64,000 nucleotides of DNA, taken from Serratia liquefaciens (GTDB lineage: Bacteria > Pseudomonadota > Gammaproteobacteria > Enterobacterales > Enterobacteriaceae). The stretch covers positions 59,063 to 123,062 of the forward strand of contig JAAXZN010000011.1 of the NCBI GenBank assembly GCA_012719855.1, read 5' to 3'. The translations under genes were made by a program, and so were the position numbers. Shown one piece after another: positions 54,975 through 64,000 of this stretch; the first letter of the stretch is position 1; every line of letters starts with the position of its first letter. Under the pieces are notes generated by a model, which ran no database searches, was not told the DNA's origin, and saw only the letters and a list, made by a program, of their open reading frames with translations.

Positions 54975-55706
54975 TCAGGCTGACAGGAAAGTTTCCAGGT
55001 CATCGCTACCGCCGATATGACGACCGCCGATAAACACCTGCGGTACGGTCGCGCGACCGGTGACGGCGCGCAGGCTGACGGTGGTGGCGTCCTGACCCAG
55101 CACGATCTCTTCATACTGGATGCCACGTTCCTGCAGCATTTGTTTGGCTTTGGCACAGAACGGGCAGCCCGGTTTGGTGAACAGGGAAACCGACTCCTGC
55201 ACTTTGAATTCCGGCGCCAGGTATTTCAGCATGGTGTCGGCGTCAGACACTTCAAACGGGTCGCCTGGCTTGTTAGGTTCGACGAACATTTTTTCCACCA
55301 CGCCGTTGCGAACCAGCATGGAATAACGCCATGAGCGCGGGCCAAAGCCCAGATCCGCTTTCTCGACCAGCATGTCCATGCCTTTGGTGAACTCGCCGTT
55401 GCCGTCCGGAATGAAGGTGATGTTCTCTGCGTGCTGATCGGCCTTCCAGGCGTTCATGACGAAGGTGTCGTTCACTGAAACGCACAGAATGCTGTCAACG
55501 CCGTGCTGTTTGAATACGCTGGACAGTTCGTTGTAGCGCGGCAGGTGGCTGGAAGAACAGGTTGGGGTAAACGCGCCCGGCAGTGAAAACACGATGACGG
55601 TTTTATCTTTGAACAGGTCGTCAGTGGTGACGTCAATCCATTGGTCGCCCTGACGGGTGTGGAAGGTAACCTGAGGAACTTTTTTGCCTTCTTGACTGGT
55701 AAACAT
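54975..55706 (-). CDS. peroxiredoxin-glutaredoxin fusion (hybrid Prx5)
   Basis: 243 residues. The Prx5-type domain (1-165) has the peroxidatic C50 in [17 protein letters not shown]; the glutaredoxin domain (170-243) has CPFC at 181-184 and the cis-proline region [16 protein letters not shown]. The same architecture as the Haemophilus influenzae hybrid Prx5, which reduces peroxides with glutathione without needing a separate reductase. Divergent from oxyR over an OxyR site, so peroxide induction is expected. Confidence 0.95.
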   Translation of the reverse strand: MFTSQEGKKVPQVTFHTRQGDQWIDVTTDDLFKDKTVIVFSLPGAFTPTCSSSHLPRYNELSSVFKQHGVDSILCVSVNDTFVMNAWKADQHAENITFIPDGNGEFTKGMDMLVEKADLGFGPRSWRYSMLVRNGVVEKMFVEPNKPGDPFEVSDADTMLKYLAPEFKVQESVSLFTKPGCPFCAKAKQMLQERGIQYEEIVLGQDATTVSLRAVTGRATVPQVFIGGRHIGGSDDLETFLSA

Positions 55707-55801
55707 GAATTAACCCCTTAATTAGGAAAAATAATTTTTAGCTGTTAGCGCGGTATCGCTTCGTTGGGTGACATTATTGACGTCGGGGCTTGATAGATCT
55801 A

Positions 55802-55838
55802 ATCGCTCATTGCTATCTTATCTATCGCCATGAGCTAT
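55802..55838. promoter_or_regulatory. OxyR binding site between oxyR and the peroxiredoxin fusion
   Basis: Four elements at exact 11-base steps: ATCG (55802), CTAT (55813), ATCG (55824), CTAT (55835), matching the OxyR tetramer pattern ATAG-N7-CTAT-N7-ATAG-N7-CTAT with one change in each ATAG. It ends 19 bases before the oxyR start. Confidence 0.82.
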
Positions 55839-55857
55839 CGTGGTCTGGAGGGAAACA

Positions 55858-56775
55858 ATGAATATTCGTGATTTAGAGTACCTGGTCGCTTTGGCCGAGC
55901 ACCGGCATTTCCGCCGTGCCGCTGATTCTTGCCATGTTAGCCAACCCACGCTGAGTGGGCAGATCCGTAAGCTGGAAGACGAGCTGGGTGTGATGTTGCT
56001 CGAACGCACCAGCCGCAAGGTGTTATTCACCCAAGCGGGCCTGTTGCTGGTGGAACAGGCGCGTACCGTGCTGCGCGAAGTCAAAGTTCTGAAAGAGATG
56101 GCCAGCCAGCAAGGTGAAGCCATGTCCGGGCCGCTGCATATCGGCCTGATCCCCACCGTCGGGCCTTATTTGCTGCCGCAGATCATTCCTACGCTGCACA
56201 AAACCTTTCCCAAGCTGGAAATGTACCTGCATGAAGCGCAAACCCAACAGCTGTTGGCGCAGCTCGACAGCGGTAAACTGGACTGCGCCATTCTGGCGCT
56301 GGTGAAGGAAACGGAAGCCTTTATTGAAGTGCCGCTGTTTGACGAACCGATGAAGTTGGCGGTGTATTCCGATCACCCATGGTCGCAGCGTGACCGCGTG
56401 GCGATGCCGGATCTGGCCGGGGAAAAGTTGTTGATGCTGGAAGATGGCCACTGCCTGCGCGATCAGGCGATGGGCTTTTGTTTCCAGGCCGGGGCTGACG
56501 AAGATACCCACTTCCGGGCGACCAGCCTGGAAACGCTGCGTAATATGGTCGCGGCGGGCAGTGGGATTACGTTGTTGCCGTCACTGGCGGTACCGCCGCA
56601 GCGTGAGCGCGACGGCGTGTGTTACCTGGACTGCTTCAAACCTGAACCCAAGCGCACCATTGCGCTAGTGTACCGCCCCGGCTCCCCATTGCGCAGTCGT
56701 TATGAGCAATTGGCCGAGGCGATCCGCGAGCACATGCAAAGCTATATGGGCACCACGTTAAAACAGGCGGTTTAA
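55858..56775 (+). CDS. oxyR: hydrogen peroxide-sensing regulator OxyR
   Basis: 305 residues from the ATG at 55858 ([20 protein letters not shown]). LysR-type HTH (about 1-60) and the redox pair C199/C208 in [12 protein letters not shown], which forms a disulfide on peroxide exposure. Start supported by GGAGGGAAACA upstream. The last 18 bases overlap the convergent sthA. The E. coli sRNA gene oxyS is not present in the divergent interval. Confidence 0.99.
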   Translation: MNIRDLEYLVALAEHRHFRRAADSCHVSQPTLSGQIRKLEDELGVMLLERTSRKVLFTQAGLLLVEQARTVLREVKVLKEMASQQGEAMSGPLHIGLIPTVGPYLLPQIIPTLHKTFPKLEMYLHEAQTQQLLAQLDSGKLDCAILALVKETEAFIEVPLFDEPMKLAVYSDHPWSQRDRVAMPDLAGEKLLMLEDGHCLRDQAMGFCFQAGADEDTHFRATSLETLRNMVAAGSGITLLPSLAVPPQRERDGVCYLDCFKPEPKRTIALVYRPGSPLRSRYEQLAEAIREHMQSYMGTTLKQAV

Positions 56776-58155
56776 GCCGTTCAGCGCTGCCACCCGGTAG
56801 GCTTCGGCCATGGTCGGATAGTTGAAGGTCGTATTAACGAAATATTCGATAGTATTGCCTTCACCTTTCTGTTCCATGATCGCCTGCCCGATGTGGATGA
56901 TCTCTGCCGCACGCTCGCCGAAGCAGTGGATCCCGAGGATCTGCAGGGTGTCGCGATGGAACAGGATCTTCAGGCTGCCGACGTTCATACCGGCAATCTG
57001 CGCGCGAGCCAGATGCTTGAACTGTGCGCGACCCACTTCATACGGCACTTTCATCGCCGTCAATTCCTGCTCGGTCTTACCGACTGAACTGATTTCCGGG
57101 ATGGTGTAGATACCGGTCGGGATGTCTTCAATCAGGTGCCCGCTGGCTTCGCCGGAGGAAATCGCCTGCGCGGCAATGCGGCCCTGATCGTAGGCGGCAG
57201 ATGCCAGACTCGGGTAGCCAATCACGTCACCCACGGCATAAATGTGCGGCAGCGCGGTCTGGTACATGCTGTTCACTTTCAACAGGCCACGGCTGTCTGA
57301 CTCCAGACCGACGTTCTCCAGTCCCAGCGAGTCGGTATTACCGGTGCGGCCGTTGGCGTACAGCAGGCAATCGGCCTTCACTTTCTTGCCGGATTTCAGG
57401 TGAACAATCACGCCGTCTTCGGTGCCTTCGATCTTCTCGAACTCTTCGTTGTGGCGGATCACCACGCCGTTGTTCCAGAAGTGATAGGACAGCGAGTCCG
57501 ACATTTCCTGATCGAGGAACGCCAGCAGACGATCGCGGGTGTTGATCAGATCCACCTTCACGTTCAAACCGCGGAAGATAGATGCATATTCACAACCGAT
57601 CACCCCGGCGCCATAAATGATGACGTGACGCGGTTCGTGGTTCAGTTCGAGAATGGAATCACTGTTATAAATACGCGGATGGTTAAAATCGACGCTCGAC
57701 GGGTTGTACGGGCGTGAGCCGCAGGCAATAACGATATGATCGGCGCGGATGGTGTCCTGAGTGCCGTCCATATAGCTGACGCTAACGGTGTTGGCGTCGA
57801 TAAAGCGCGCATCACCGGCAAACAGCTTGCACTGGTTGCGCTCATAGAATCCCTGACGCATCCGGGTTTGCTGATTAATGACGTTATCGGCGTGGCGTAA
57901 AATATCAGGGAATGTCGCGCTGAGCGTGCGTGAATTGTTATAAAGCGGGTTTTGGTTGAATTCGATAATGCGGCTAACGGCGTGGCGGAGGGCTTTGGAT
58001 GGGATGGTGCCCCAATGGGTACATCCACCGCCTACGTTATTGTACCGTTCTATCACGGCCACGCGGGCGCCCTGTTTCACCAACCCCATAGCGGCACCTT
58101 CACCACCTGGGCCCGAGCCAATGACTATGGCATCAAATTGATAGTGCTGTTGCAT
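56758..58155 (-). CDS. sthA: soluble pyridine nucleotide transhydrogenase
   Basis: 465 residues from the ATG at 58155 ([20 protein letters not shown]). Flavoprotein of the disulfide reductase family that has lost one redox cysteine: [13 protein letters not shown] keeps only the first. It transfers hydride between NADPH and NAD+, dissipating excess NADPH. Convergent overlap of 18 bases with oxyR, with no terminator between. Confidence 0.98.
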   Translation of the reverse strand: MQQHYQFDAIVIGSGPGGEGAAMGLVKQGARVAVIERYNNVGGGCTHWGTIPSKALRHAVSRIIEFNQNPLYNNSRTLSATFPDILRHADNVINQQTRMRQGFYERNQCKLFAGDARFIDANTVSVSYMDGTQDTIRADHIVIACGSRPYNPSSVDFNHPRIYNSDSILELNHEPRHVIIYGAGVIGCEYASIFRGLNVKVDLINTRDRLLAFLDQEMSDSLSYHFWNNGVVIRHNEEFEKIEGTEDGVIVHLKSGKKVKADCLLYANGRTGNTDSLGLENVGLESDSRGLLKVNSMYQTALPHIYAVGDVIGYPSLASAAYDQGRIAAQAISSGEASGHLIEDIPTGIYTIPEISSVGKTEQELTAMKVPYEVGRAQFKHLARAQIAGMNVGSLKILFHRDTLQILGIHCFGERAAEIIHIGQAIMEQKGEGNTIEYFVNTTFNYPTMAEAYRVAALNGLNRLF

Positions 58156-58370
58156 AGGGGAGAGACCTGTCTTATACAAAATTACAACGGTATCTTAACA
58201 TCATAGCGCTGAGTGCCCAATCACCATTAGGCTTTTTGAGGCAAAGCACAAATGGTGCAGGCTGAAACTGTGACAGGGCGCGTTTGTATAAATGCTGTTG
58301 CAATAAAATTTGCTATATTGCCGGGTCTACGGCGTTAGACTGACAAAATGGATCTTATCTGGATATGCAT

Positions 58371-59003
58371 ATGGGCGTCAGAGCACAACAAAAAGAACGG
58401 ACTCGTCGTTCCCTCATCGAAGCGGCCTTCAGCCAACTGAGCGCCGAACGCAGCTTTGCCAGTCTGAGCCTGCGCGAGGTCTCGCGCGAAGCGGGCATCG
58501 CGCCGACGTCATTTTATCGCCACTTCCGTGATGTGGACGAACTGGGGTTAACCATGGTGGATGAGAGCGGCCTGATGCTGCGTCAACTGATGCGGCAGGC
58601 GAGGCAGCGTATCGCCAAGGGGGGCAGCGTGATCCGCACCTCGGTCTCCACCTTTATGGAGTTTATCGGCAATAATCCCAACGCCTTCCGCCTGCTGTTG
58701 CGTGAACGTTCCGGGACCTCGGCGGCCTTTCGTGCGGCGGTGGCGCGTGAGATCCAACATTTTATCGCCGAACTGGCGGATTACCTTGAGCTGGAAAACC
58801 ACATGCCGCGCAGTTTCACCGAAGCGCAGGCGGAAGCGATGGTCACCATTGTCTTTAGCGCCGGTGCTGAAGCGCTGGATATCGACATCGATCAGCGGCG
58901 TCGGCTCGAAGAGCGGTTAGTGTTGCAACTGCGGATGATTTCCAAAGGCGCTTATTATTGGTATCGCCGCGAACAAGAAAAAACTTCTGTATCCCACGTA
59001 TAA
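58371..59003 (+). CDS. fabR: unsaturated fatty acid synthesis repressor FabR
   Basis: 210 residues from the ATG at 58371 ([15 protein letters not shown]); another ATG two codons earlier is possible. TetR-type HTH at about residues 10-55 ([20 protein letters not shown]). It represses fabB and fabA in response to the saturated/unsaturated acyl pool. Almost identical to E. coli FabR over most of its length. Followed by yijD after 12 bases. Confidence 0.97.
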   Translation: MGVRAQQKERTRRSLIEAAFSQLSAERSFASLSLREVSREAGIAPTSFYRHFRDVDELGLTMVDESGLMLRQLMRQARQRIAKGGSVIRTSVSTFMEFIGNNPNAFRLLLRERSGTSAAFRAAVAREIQHFIAELADYLELENHMPRSFTEAQAEAMVTIVFSAGAEALDIDIDQRRRLEERLVLQLRMISKGAYYWYRREQEKTSVSHV

Positions 59004-59015
59004 AGGTAGAAAACG

Positions 59016-59384
59016 ATGGAAAAACCAGGCCGTGAGAATGGCACCTTACTGCTGGCGTTGATTGCCGGCCTTTCAATCAACGGTTCGTTCGCCGCGCTGT
59101 TCAGCTCGGTGGTACCGTTTTCGATTTTCCCGATTATTGCCCTGGTGTTGGCGGTGTATTGTCTGCATCAACGTTATCTGCACCGCGCGATGCCGGATGG
59201 CATACCTAAGCTGGCGGCGGCGACCTTCCTGCTAGGGGTACTGCTGTACAGTGCGATAGTTCGTGCCGAATACCCGCAGATCGGCTCTAACTTCCTGCCG
59301 GCGATTATTTCCGTGGCGCTGGTGTTCTGGATTGGTATGAAGCTGAAAGCGCGCAAGGCGCTGGACGAGAATACCCCGGCATAA
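59016..59384 (+). CDS. yijD: DUF1422 inner-membrane protein YijD
   Basis: 122 residues, four hydrophobic segments ([67 protein letters not shown]). Matches E. coli YijD. Function unknown; conserved in an operon with fabR, suggesting a link to membrane lipid composition. Confidence 0.93.
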   Translation: MEKPGRENGTLLLALIAGLSINGSFAALFSSVVPFSIFPIIALVLAVYCLHQRYLHRAMPDGIPKLAAATFLLGVLLYSAIVRAEYPQIGSNFLPAIISVALVFWIGMKLKARKALDENTPA

Positions 59385-59393
59385 GGGCAAAAG

Positions 59394-59421
59394 CAGGGGC
59401 GCAGCAAGCATGGCGCCCCTG
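59394..59421. terminator. hairpin between yijD and trmA
   Basis: CAGGGGCGC (59394-59402) pairs with GCGCCCCTG (59413-59421) between convergent genes; T-tracts are weak on both sides. Confidence 0.65.
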
Positions 59422-59426
59422 TGGGA

Positions 59427-60530
59427 TTAAACGCGTTTTTCCAACAGTACGCCGCATTCCATATGATGGGTGTACGGGAACTGATCGAACAATGCCAGAC
59501 GGCTGATTTGATGCGTTTCCTGCAACGTCTCCAGATTGGCGCACAGCGTTTCCGGGTTGCATGAGATATACAAAATACGCGGATAGGCCTGCACCATTTT
59601 TACCGTTTCATCATCCAGCCCGCTGCGCGGCGGATCGACGAAAATGGTTTCGCAGTTATAGCTGCTCAGATCGATACCCTTCAAACGATTAAACTCGCGT
59701 ACTCCGTTCATCGCCTGGGTAAAGTCTTCCGCCGCCATACGGATAATCTGTACGTTGTCGATATGATTGGCGGCAATGTTGTATTGCGCCGCGGCAACGG
59801 AAGGCTTGGCTATTTCTGTGGCCAGCACCCGCTCGAAGTTACGCGCCAGCGCCAGGGAGAAGTTGCCGTTGCCGCAATACAGCTCCAGCAGATCGCCTTT
59901 AGAGCCGGCGGTCACGTCCAGCGCCCATTCCAGCATCTGTATGTTCATCGCCGCATTCGGCTGGGTGAAGCTGTTTTCCACCTGACGGTAAATCATGTCG
60001 CGGCCGGCGACCGGCAGGACTTCGTCTACATAATCCTGATCCAGCATGATTTTCATCTTCGATGCGCGACCAATCAACTGCAGGTCAAAGCCCTGGGCAC
60101 GGAGATCATCCCGCAGCTTTTCTGCCTGCTGCTGCCATTCGTCGTCCAGCTTACGGTGATACAGCAGCGAGGCGATGATTTTGCCGCTGCGCGTAGACAG
60201 GTAATCAATCTGGAACAGCTTGCGGCGCAAAATAGGATCCGGCTTGATGGCGGCGATCAGTGCGCTCATCAGGCGGTTAATCAATTCGCTGGCGGCAGGA
60301 AACTGCTCGACGCGGATGCGTTGCTTGGTCTGCTGGTCAAACATGATGTGGTACATCTCGTCTTCATCATGCCAGATGCGGAATTCGGCGCGCATGCGGT
60401 AGTGTTCGACTTGCGAGCGGAACACTTCCGGCTCGGGTGCCGTGAACGGTGACATCAGCGTCTTCAGCCGGGCAGTTTTTTCCGCCAGTTGGTCATCGTA
60501 ACGTTCAATAGGCAAATTCTCGGGCGTCAT
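59427..60530 (-). CDS. trmA: tRNA (uracil(54)-C5)-methyltransferase
   Basis: 367 residues. SAM-dependent enzyme making ribothymidine at position 54 of all tRNAs. SAM motif [16 protein letters not shown] near residue 213, catalytic Cys in [18 protein letters not shown] near residue 325, and [14 protein letters not shown]. Divergent from btuB. Confidence 0.98.
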   Translation of the reverse strand: MTPENLPIERYDDQLAEKTARLKTLMSPFTAPEPEVFRSQVEHYRMRAEFRIWHDEDEMYHIMFDQQTKQRIRVEQFPAASELINRLMSALIAAIKPDPILRRKLFQIDYLSTRSGKIIASLLYHRKLDDEWQQQAEKLRDDLRAQGFDLQLIGRASKMKIMLDQDYVDEVLPVAGRDMIYRQVENSFTQPNAAMNIQMLEWALDVTAGSKGDLLELYCGNGNFSLALARNFERVLATEIAKPSVAAAQYNIAANHIDNVQIIRMAAEDFTQAMNGVREFNRLKGIDLSSYNCETIFVDPPRSGLDDETVKMVQAYPRILYISCNPETLCANLETLQETHQISRLALFDQFPYTHHMECGVLLEKRV

Positions 60531-60659
60531 GTTTCTTCTCGTCAGGCAAATTTGATCAGCGGGGATTGTAGGGAATCAGTCCGTGAAGTCCAGTTTTGTC
60601 GTGTTTATTATTTGTAACACTGATAGCAGTCTAGACATCTATTTACATTGATCGTAGCA

Positions 60660-60850
60660 TTGTCGTCCGGCCTCAAGCAGCGAGTGAAAAGGGAATCCGG
60701 TGTGAATCCGGAGCTGACGCGCAGCGGTAAGGGGAAGTCACGGCGATAGCGTTTTACGCAGACACTGTCCATTGCAGGACGGGAAGTCATCGCCCGGTGC
60801 TGGTAGCTAATAGGCCGCCTGCAACTCCCAAGCCCGAAGACCTGCCGGTG
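60660..60850 (+). promoter_or_regulatory. cobalamin (AdoCbl) riboswitch upstream of btuB
   Basis: Closely matches the E. coli btuB riboswitch: GGGAATCCGGTGTGAATCCG, then GAGCTGACGCGCAGCGGTAAG, GGGAAGTCA, and the B12 box AGCCCGAAGACCTGCC (60831-60846). CCGGC (60667-60671) pairs with GCCGG (60844-60848) to close the aptamer. Adenosylcobalamin binding shuts down btuB. Confidence 0.95.
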
Positions 60851-60900
60851 TTACGTCGCAATGTCCGTGGCCGTCGCGAAATACCGGCCATGATCCTGCG

Positions 60901-60930
60901 GCATCCGCCAATTAAGTTTGGATGCTTTTT
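60901..60930 (+). promoter_or_regulatory. btuB riboswitch expression platform hairpin
   Basis: GCATCC (60901-60906) pairs with GGATGC (60920-60925), followed by five T and, one base later, the btuB ATG. The 3' arm GGA is the only Shine-Dalgarno candidate, so the hairpin can block translation, and the T-run may also terminate transcription. Confidence 0.8.
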
Positions 60931-60931
60931 C

Positions 60932-62803
60932 ATGACAATTACAAAAAATACGCTGCTGGCGGTGGTTTCCTCCGTCACGGCTTTTTCTGGATGGGCGCAA
61001 GACAACACCACAGCCAATAACAGCGATAATCTGGTGGTTTCCGCCAACCGCTTCCCACAGCCGGTTTCTTCCGTGCTGGCACCCACTTCCGTCGTCACCC
61101 GTGATGAAATCGACCGCTGGCAGGCAAAAAGCCTGACCGATGTGATGCGCCGCCTGCCGGGCGTAGACGTGGGGCAAAACGGTGGGCTGGGGCAAAAAAG
61201 CTCGCTGTTCATTCGCGGCACCAATTCCAGCCACGTGCTGGTACTGATTGACGGTATTCGTCTTAATCAGGCCGGTATCAGCGGCTCTTCCGATCTCAGC
61301 CAGCTCCCGATCTCGCTGGTGCAGAAAGTTGAATATATTCGTGGCCCACGTTCGGCCGTTTATGGCTCCGATGCCATTGGCGGTGTGGTTAACATTATTA
61401 CCACCCGCGAAAAGAACGGCACTACGCTTTCCGCCGGTGTGGGGTCTAACGGCTACCAGGCTTATGACGCGTCTACTCAGCAACAGCTGGGCGACAGCAC
61501 GGTTGCCACGGTCGCCGGTAACTACACCTATACCAAAGGTTATGATGTGGTGGCCTACGGCAGTACCGGCATGCAAAGCCAGCAGGATCGCGACGGCTTT
61601 ATGAGCAAGTCGTTGTACGGCGCTGTTGATCATCAGTTCAACGAGGCTATCAGCGGTTTTGTTCGTGGTTACGGTTATGACAACCGCACGGCTTACGACG
61701 CTTATTACTCTTCGCCTACCAGCGCGCTGGTTGATACCCGTAAGCTGTATAGCCAGACCTGGGATACCGGCCTGCGTTATAAGGAAGGTATCTACGCGAC
61801 GCAGTTGATTGGCAGCTACAGCCACAGCAAGGATTATGATTACGATCCTCGTCGCGGCATGCATGACAGCTCAGCCAGCCTGGTTGACTCCGAGCAGTAC
61901 AACCTGCAATGGGGAAATACCCTTCAGGTGGGTCAGGGTACGGTCAGCTCAGGGATTGACTGGCAACATCAGCAAATCAAGCCAGACTCCACCACGGTTA
62001 ACGGTGAGAAAACGCAGCGCAACGCCGGTGTTTATCTTACTGCGCAGCAGTTGGTCGGGCCGGTCACCCTGGAAGGGGCGGTTCGCGGCGACGATCACTC
62101 AGAATTCGGTTGGCATGGCACCTGGCAAACCAGCGCGGGCTGGGAGTTCATTGAAGGGTACCGTTTCATCGCTTCCTACGGCACGGCATTCAAAGCCCCT
62201 AATATGGGTCAGCTGTATGGCAATTTCGGCAATAATACCGATCTGAAGCCGGAAGAAAGCAAGCAGTGGGAAGGGGGCTTTGAAGGTTTGACCGGGCCGG
62301 TAACCTGGCGCGTGTCCGGATACCGCAACGACATTGATAACCTGATTGATTCCACCGGCGAGACCAACTACGTTTATTACAATGTTGGCAAAGCCACTAT
62401 TAAAGGTATTGAAGCGACGGCTTCATTCGACACGGGTCCGTTAACCCATCACATTGGTTACGACTATGTCGATCCGCGCAATGCCAAAACCAACGAAGTG
62501 CTGCTGCGTCGCGCCAAACAGCAGGTGAAGTATGAGCTGGATTGGCAGGTCTATGATTTTGACTGGGCGGTCACCTATCAATACCTGGGTGAGCGTTATG
62601 ACAAAGACTACAGCACCTATCCAGAGCAAAGCGTCAAACTCGGCGGTGTCAGCCTGTGGGATCTCGCAGTTTCGTATCCGGTCACATCTCATCTGACAGT
62701 TCGTGGTAGAATCGCCAACCTGTTTGATAAAGATTATGAGACGGCTTATGGCTACGCTACTCCAGGAAGAGAATACTACCTCACTGGAAGCTATACCTTC
62801 TAA
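60932..62803 (+). CDS. btuB: vitamin B12 TonB-dependent outer membrane transporter
   Basis: 623 residues from the ATG at 60932 ([20 protein letters not shown]); signal peptide ends at GWA-QDN. TonB box in [10 protein letters not shown], plug domain to about residue 150 ([21 protein letters not shown]), then a 22-strand barrel ending [11 protein letters not shown] with the terminal Phe needed for BAM assembly. Imports cobalamin; also a known phage and colicin receptor in E. coli. Its 3' end overlaps murI by 56 bases. Confidence 0.98.
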   Translation: MTITKNTLLAVVSSVTAFSGWAQDNTTANNSDNLVVSANRFPQPVSSVLAPTSVVTRDEIDRWQAKSLTDVMRRLPGVDVGQNGGLGQKSSLFIRGTNSSHVLVLIDGIRLNQAGISGSSDLSQLPISLVQKVEYIRGPRSAVYGSDAIGGVVNIITTREKNGTTLSAGVGSNGYQAYDASTQQQLGDSTVATVAGNYTYTKGYDVVAYGSTGMQSQQDRDGFMSKSLYGAVDHQFNEAISGFVRGYGYDNRTAYDAYYSSPTSALVDTRKLYSQTWDTGLRYKEGIYATQLIGSYSHSKDYDYDPRRGMHDSSASLVDSEQYNLQWGNTLQVGQGTVSSGIDWQHQQIKPDSTTVNGEKTQRNAGVYLTAQQLVGPVTLEGAVRGDDHSEFGWHGTWQTSAGWEFIEGYRFIASYGTAFKAPNMGQLYGNFGNNTDLKPEESKQWEGGFEGLTGPVTWRVSGYRNDIDNLIDSTGETNYVYYNVGKATIKGIEATASFDTGPLTHHIGYDYVDPRNAKTNEVLLRRAKQQVKYELDWQVYDFDWAVTYQYLGERYDKDYSTYPEQSVKLGGVSLWDLAVSYPVTSHLTVRGRIANLFDKDYETAYGYATPGREYYLTGSYTF

Positions 62804-63611
62804 CACCCCTGCTACGGCCCGTCCGACGGTGCTGGTATTTGATTCCGGCGTCGGTGGGTTATCGGTGTACCAAGAGGTTCGGCAATTGCTGCCGGACCTC
62901 CACTATATATACGCCTTCGATAATGTGGCGTTTCCCTACGGCGAGAAATCCGAAGAGTTTATTGTTGAGCGCGTGCTGGAGATTGTCAGCGCGGTGCAGC
63001 AACGGCATCCTCTGGCGATAGTCATCATCGCTTGTAACACGGCCAGTACGGTCTCCCTGCCGGCCCTGCGCGAACGCTTTACCTTCCCGGTTGTCGGCGT
63101 GGTGCCTGCCATCAAGCCCGCTGCCCGCCTGACCGCCAATGGTGTGGTGGGCCTGCTGGCTACCCGCGGTACCGTACAGCGTACTTATACCCATGAGCTG
63201 ATTGCCCGTTTCGCTACTGATTGCAAGATCGAGCTGCTTGGCTCCTCTGAGCTGGTGGAACTGGCAGAAGCCAAGCTGCATGGCGAAGCCGTACCGCTGC
63301 CGGCACTGAAGAAAATTCTCCATCCGTGGCTGAGCATGCGCGAGCCGCCGGATACCGTGGTACTCGGTTGCACCCATTTCCCTTTATTAGCAGAAGAGCT
63401 GATGCAGGTGTTGCCTGAGGGAACCCGACTGATCGATTCCGGCGCGGCGATTGCCCGTCGTACCGCATGGCTGATTTCGACGCAGGAAAATCTGGTGTCG
63501 ACGCAGGAAGAGAATCTGGCGTATTGCATGGCGTTAAATGAAGATACCGACGCTTTATTGCCCGTTCTACAGGGATATGGCTTTAAATCGTTGAAAAAAC
63601 TGCCTCTTTAA
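62748..63611 (+). CDS. murI: glutamate racemase
   Basis: 287 residues from the ATG at 62748 ([14 protein letters not shown]) inside the end of btuB, as in E. coli. The catalytic cysteines are in [14 protein letters not shown] and [15 protein letters not shown]; substrate motif [15 protein letters not shown]. The N-terminal extension of about 20 residues is the enterobacterial type, in which UDP-MurNAc-L-Ala activates the enzyme. Makes D-glutamate for peptidoglycan. Confidence 0.98.
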   Translation: MATLLQEENTTSLEAIPSNTPATARPTVLVFDSGVGGLSVYQEVRQLLPDLHYIYAFDNVAFPYGEKSEEFIVERVLEIVSAVQQRHPLAIVIIACNTASTVSLPALRERFTFPVVGVVPAIKPAARLTANGVVGLLATRGTVQRTYTHELIARFATDCKIELLGSSELVELAEAKLHGEAVPLPALKKILHPWLSMREPPDTVVLGCTHFPLLAEELMQVLPEGTRLIDSGAAIARRTAWLISTQENLVSTQEENLAYCMALNEDTDALLPVLQGYGFKSLKKLPL

Positions 63612-63662
63612 GGCTGTTTTGGTTAAATGTTCAACGGTCGGAAAAAATATTGAAATTAGGGG

Positions 63663-63690
63663 TTGCGGCGTTCTGAGAACTCCCTATAAT
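63663..63690 (+). promoter_or_regulatory. rrn P1 promoter
   Basis: TTGCGG, a 16-base spacer ending ACTCCC, and TATAAT followed by GCGCC (discriminator typical of rrn P1). An A/T-rich UP-like element lies upstream at 63642-63659. Confidence 0.85.
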
Positions 63691-63793
63691 GCGCCTCCAC
63701 TGACCGGGAACAACGACTCCTCTAACGAGAACCAGTCGCCCAGCCAGAAAGATTCAAGCCGGTGAAAACACCGTTTCTTAATAAGAAAAAAGC

Positions 63794-63821
63794 TTGACTC
63801 TTCAGCGGGAAAGCGTAATAT
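63794..63821 (+). promoter_or_regulatory. rrn P2 promoter
   Basis: TTGACT, a 16-base spacer and TAATAT, with AGCGGGAAAGCG in between as in E. coli rrn P2. Confidence 0.85.
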
Positions 63822-63839
63822 GCACCTCCCGCGTTACCG

Positions 63840-64000
63840 AGAAATATCTTAGTAACGAACGCTCTTTAACAATTTATCAGACAATCTGTGTGGGCACTCC
63901 ACAAGACGATATCCAGAACCTTCGGGTTCGAAAAAATATCAAGTCTTGAAGAGTGACCAAGCAATAAGTCAGTCGGTTGATTCGTCAACGGTCTGATTAT
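63840..64000 (+). other. rRNA operon leader (partial), with boxA antitermination site
   Basis: GCTCTTTAACA (63861-63871) is boxA, followed by ATTTATCAGACAATCTGTGT, the conserved rrn leader where Nus factors assemble and RNase III processing begins. The window ends before the 16S rRNA start; no rRNA gene proper is included. Confidence 0.88.

Noticed and set aside
55707..55857. Possible oxyS sRNA opposite oxyR
   Set aside because: The interval is only 151 bases and the sequence does not resemble E. coli OxyS; the peroxiredoxin fusion occupies the position.
63872..64000. Start of the 16S rRNA gene
   Set aside because: The window ends in leader sequence; the mature 16S 5' end is not reached.

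Overview
The window is a stretch of conserved chromosomal backbone from an enterobacterium. Protein identities and gene order point to Serratia or a close relative: near-identity to Escherichia coli orthologues, E. coli-like local order (cpxP-fieF-pfkA-sbp-tpiA, zapB-rraA-menA-hslUV-ftsN-cytR-priA-rpmE, metJBLF, oxyR-sthA-fabR-yijD-trmA-btuB-murI-rrn), and a Yersinia/Serratia-type argECBGH cluster with argG inside it. The species cannot be fixed from the sequence alone. I see no prophage, insertion sequence, CRISPR array, tRNA or complete rRNA.

Layout. 1-2.2 kb: LPS inner-core heptose genes (hldD-waaF-waaC, minus strand). 2.4-4.6 kb: kbl-tdh threonine catabolism. 4.7-8.5 kb: gpmI-envC-yibQ (minus). 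8.8-12 kb: yibN-grxC-secB-gpsA-cysE. 12.1-13.6 kb: a DUF3313 lipoprotein and a CHAD-domain protein. 13.7-17 kb: trmL, the Cpx envelope-stress locus cpxRA and divergent cpxP, with a CpxQ-like sRNA in the cpxP 3' UTR. 17.2-22.7 kb: fieF, pfkA, sbp, tpiA, yiiQ, yiiR. 22.7-25.6 kb: fpr in an operon with a cysteine-rich helix-turn-helix regulator, facing emrD. 25.7-29.3 kb: glycerol regulon glpFK and glpX. 29.8-38.6 kb: division, protease, menaquinone and replication-restart genes. 38.7-44.1 kb: methionine regulon with MetJ operators. 44.2-53 kb: ppc and the arginine cluster. 53.0-53.4 kb: a small AT-rich gene of unknown function. 53.4-56.8 kb: oxidative-stress island (flavin disulfide reductase, peroxiredoxin-glutaredoxin fusion, oxyR). 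56.8-60.5 kb: sthA, fabR, yijD, trmA. 60.6-63.6 kb: cobalamin riboswitch, btuB, murI. The window ends in the leader of an rRNA operon, just before the 16S gene.

Regulatory circuits readable directly: a perfect CpxR box between cpxP and cpxR; tandem MetJ boxes before metB/metJ and metF; a GlpR operator before glpF; a four-part OxyR site between oxyR and the peroxiredoxin fusion; a B12 riboswitch before btuB; and rrn P1/P2 promoters with boxA.

Most novel points: (1) the 91-residue protein at 53112 with a Cys-Ser-Cys-x-Met-Cys-Gly-Asn-Pro-Arg motif and a short overlapping upstream ORF; (2) a SufR-like candidate Fe-S regulator co-transcribed with fpr; (3) the redox pair opposite oxyR, at the place E. 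coli uses for oxyS, whose flavoprotein carries a CxxC tail; (4) a 22-bp direct repeat flanking a hairpin-rich insert between emrD and glpX; (5) several long palindromes in leaders (hldD, gpmI) and a terminator that hides the trmL ribosome binding site. No large undescribed system is evident; most of the window is ordinary core genome.
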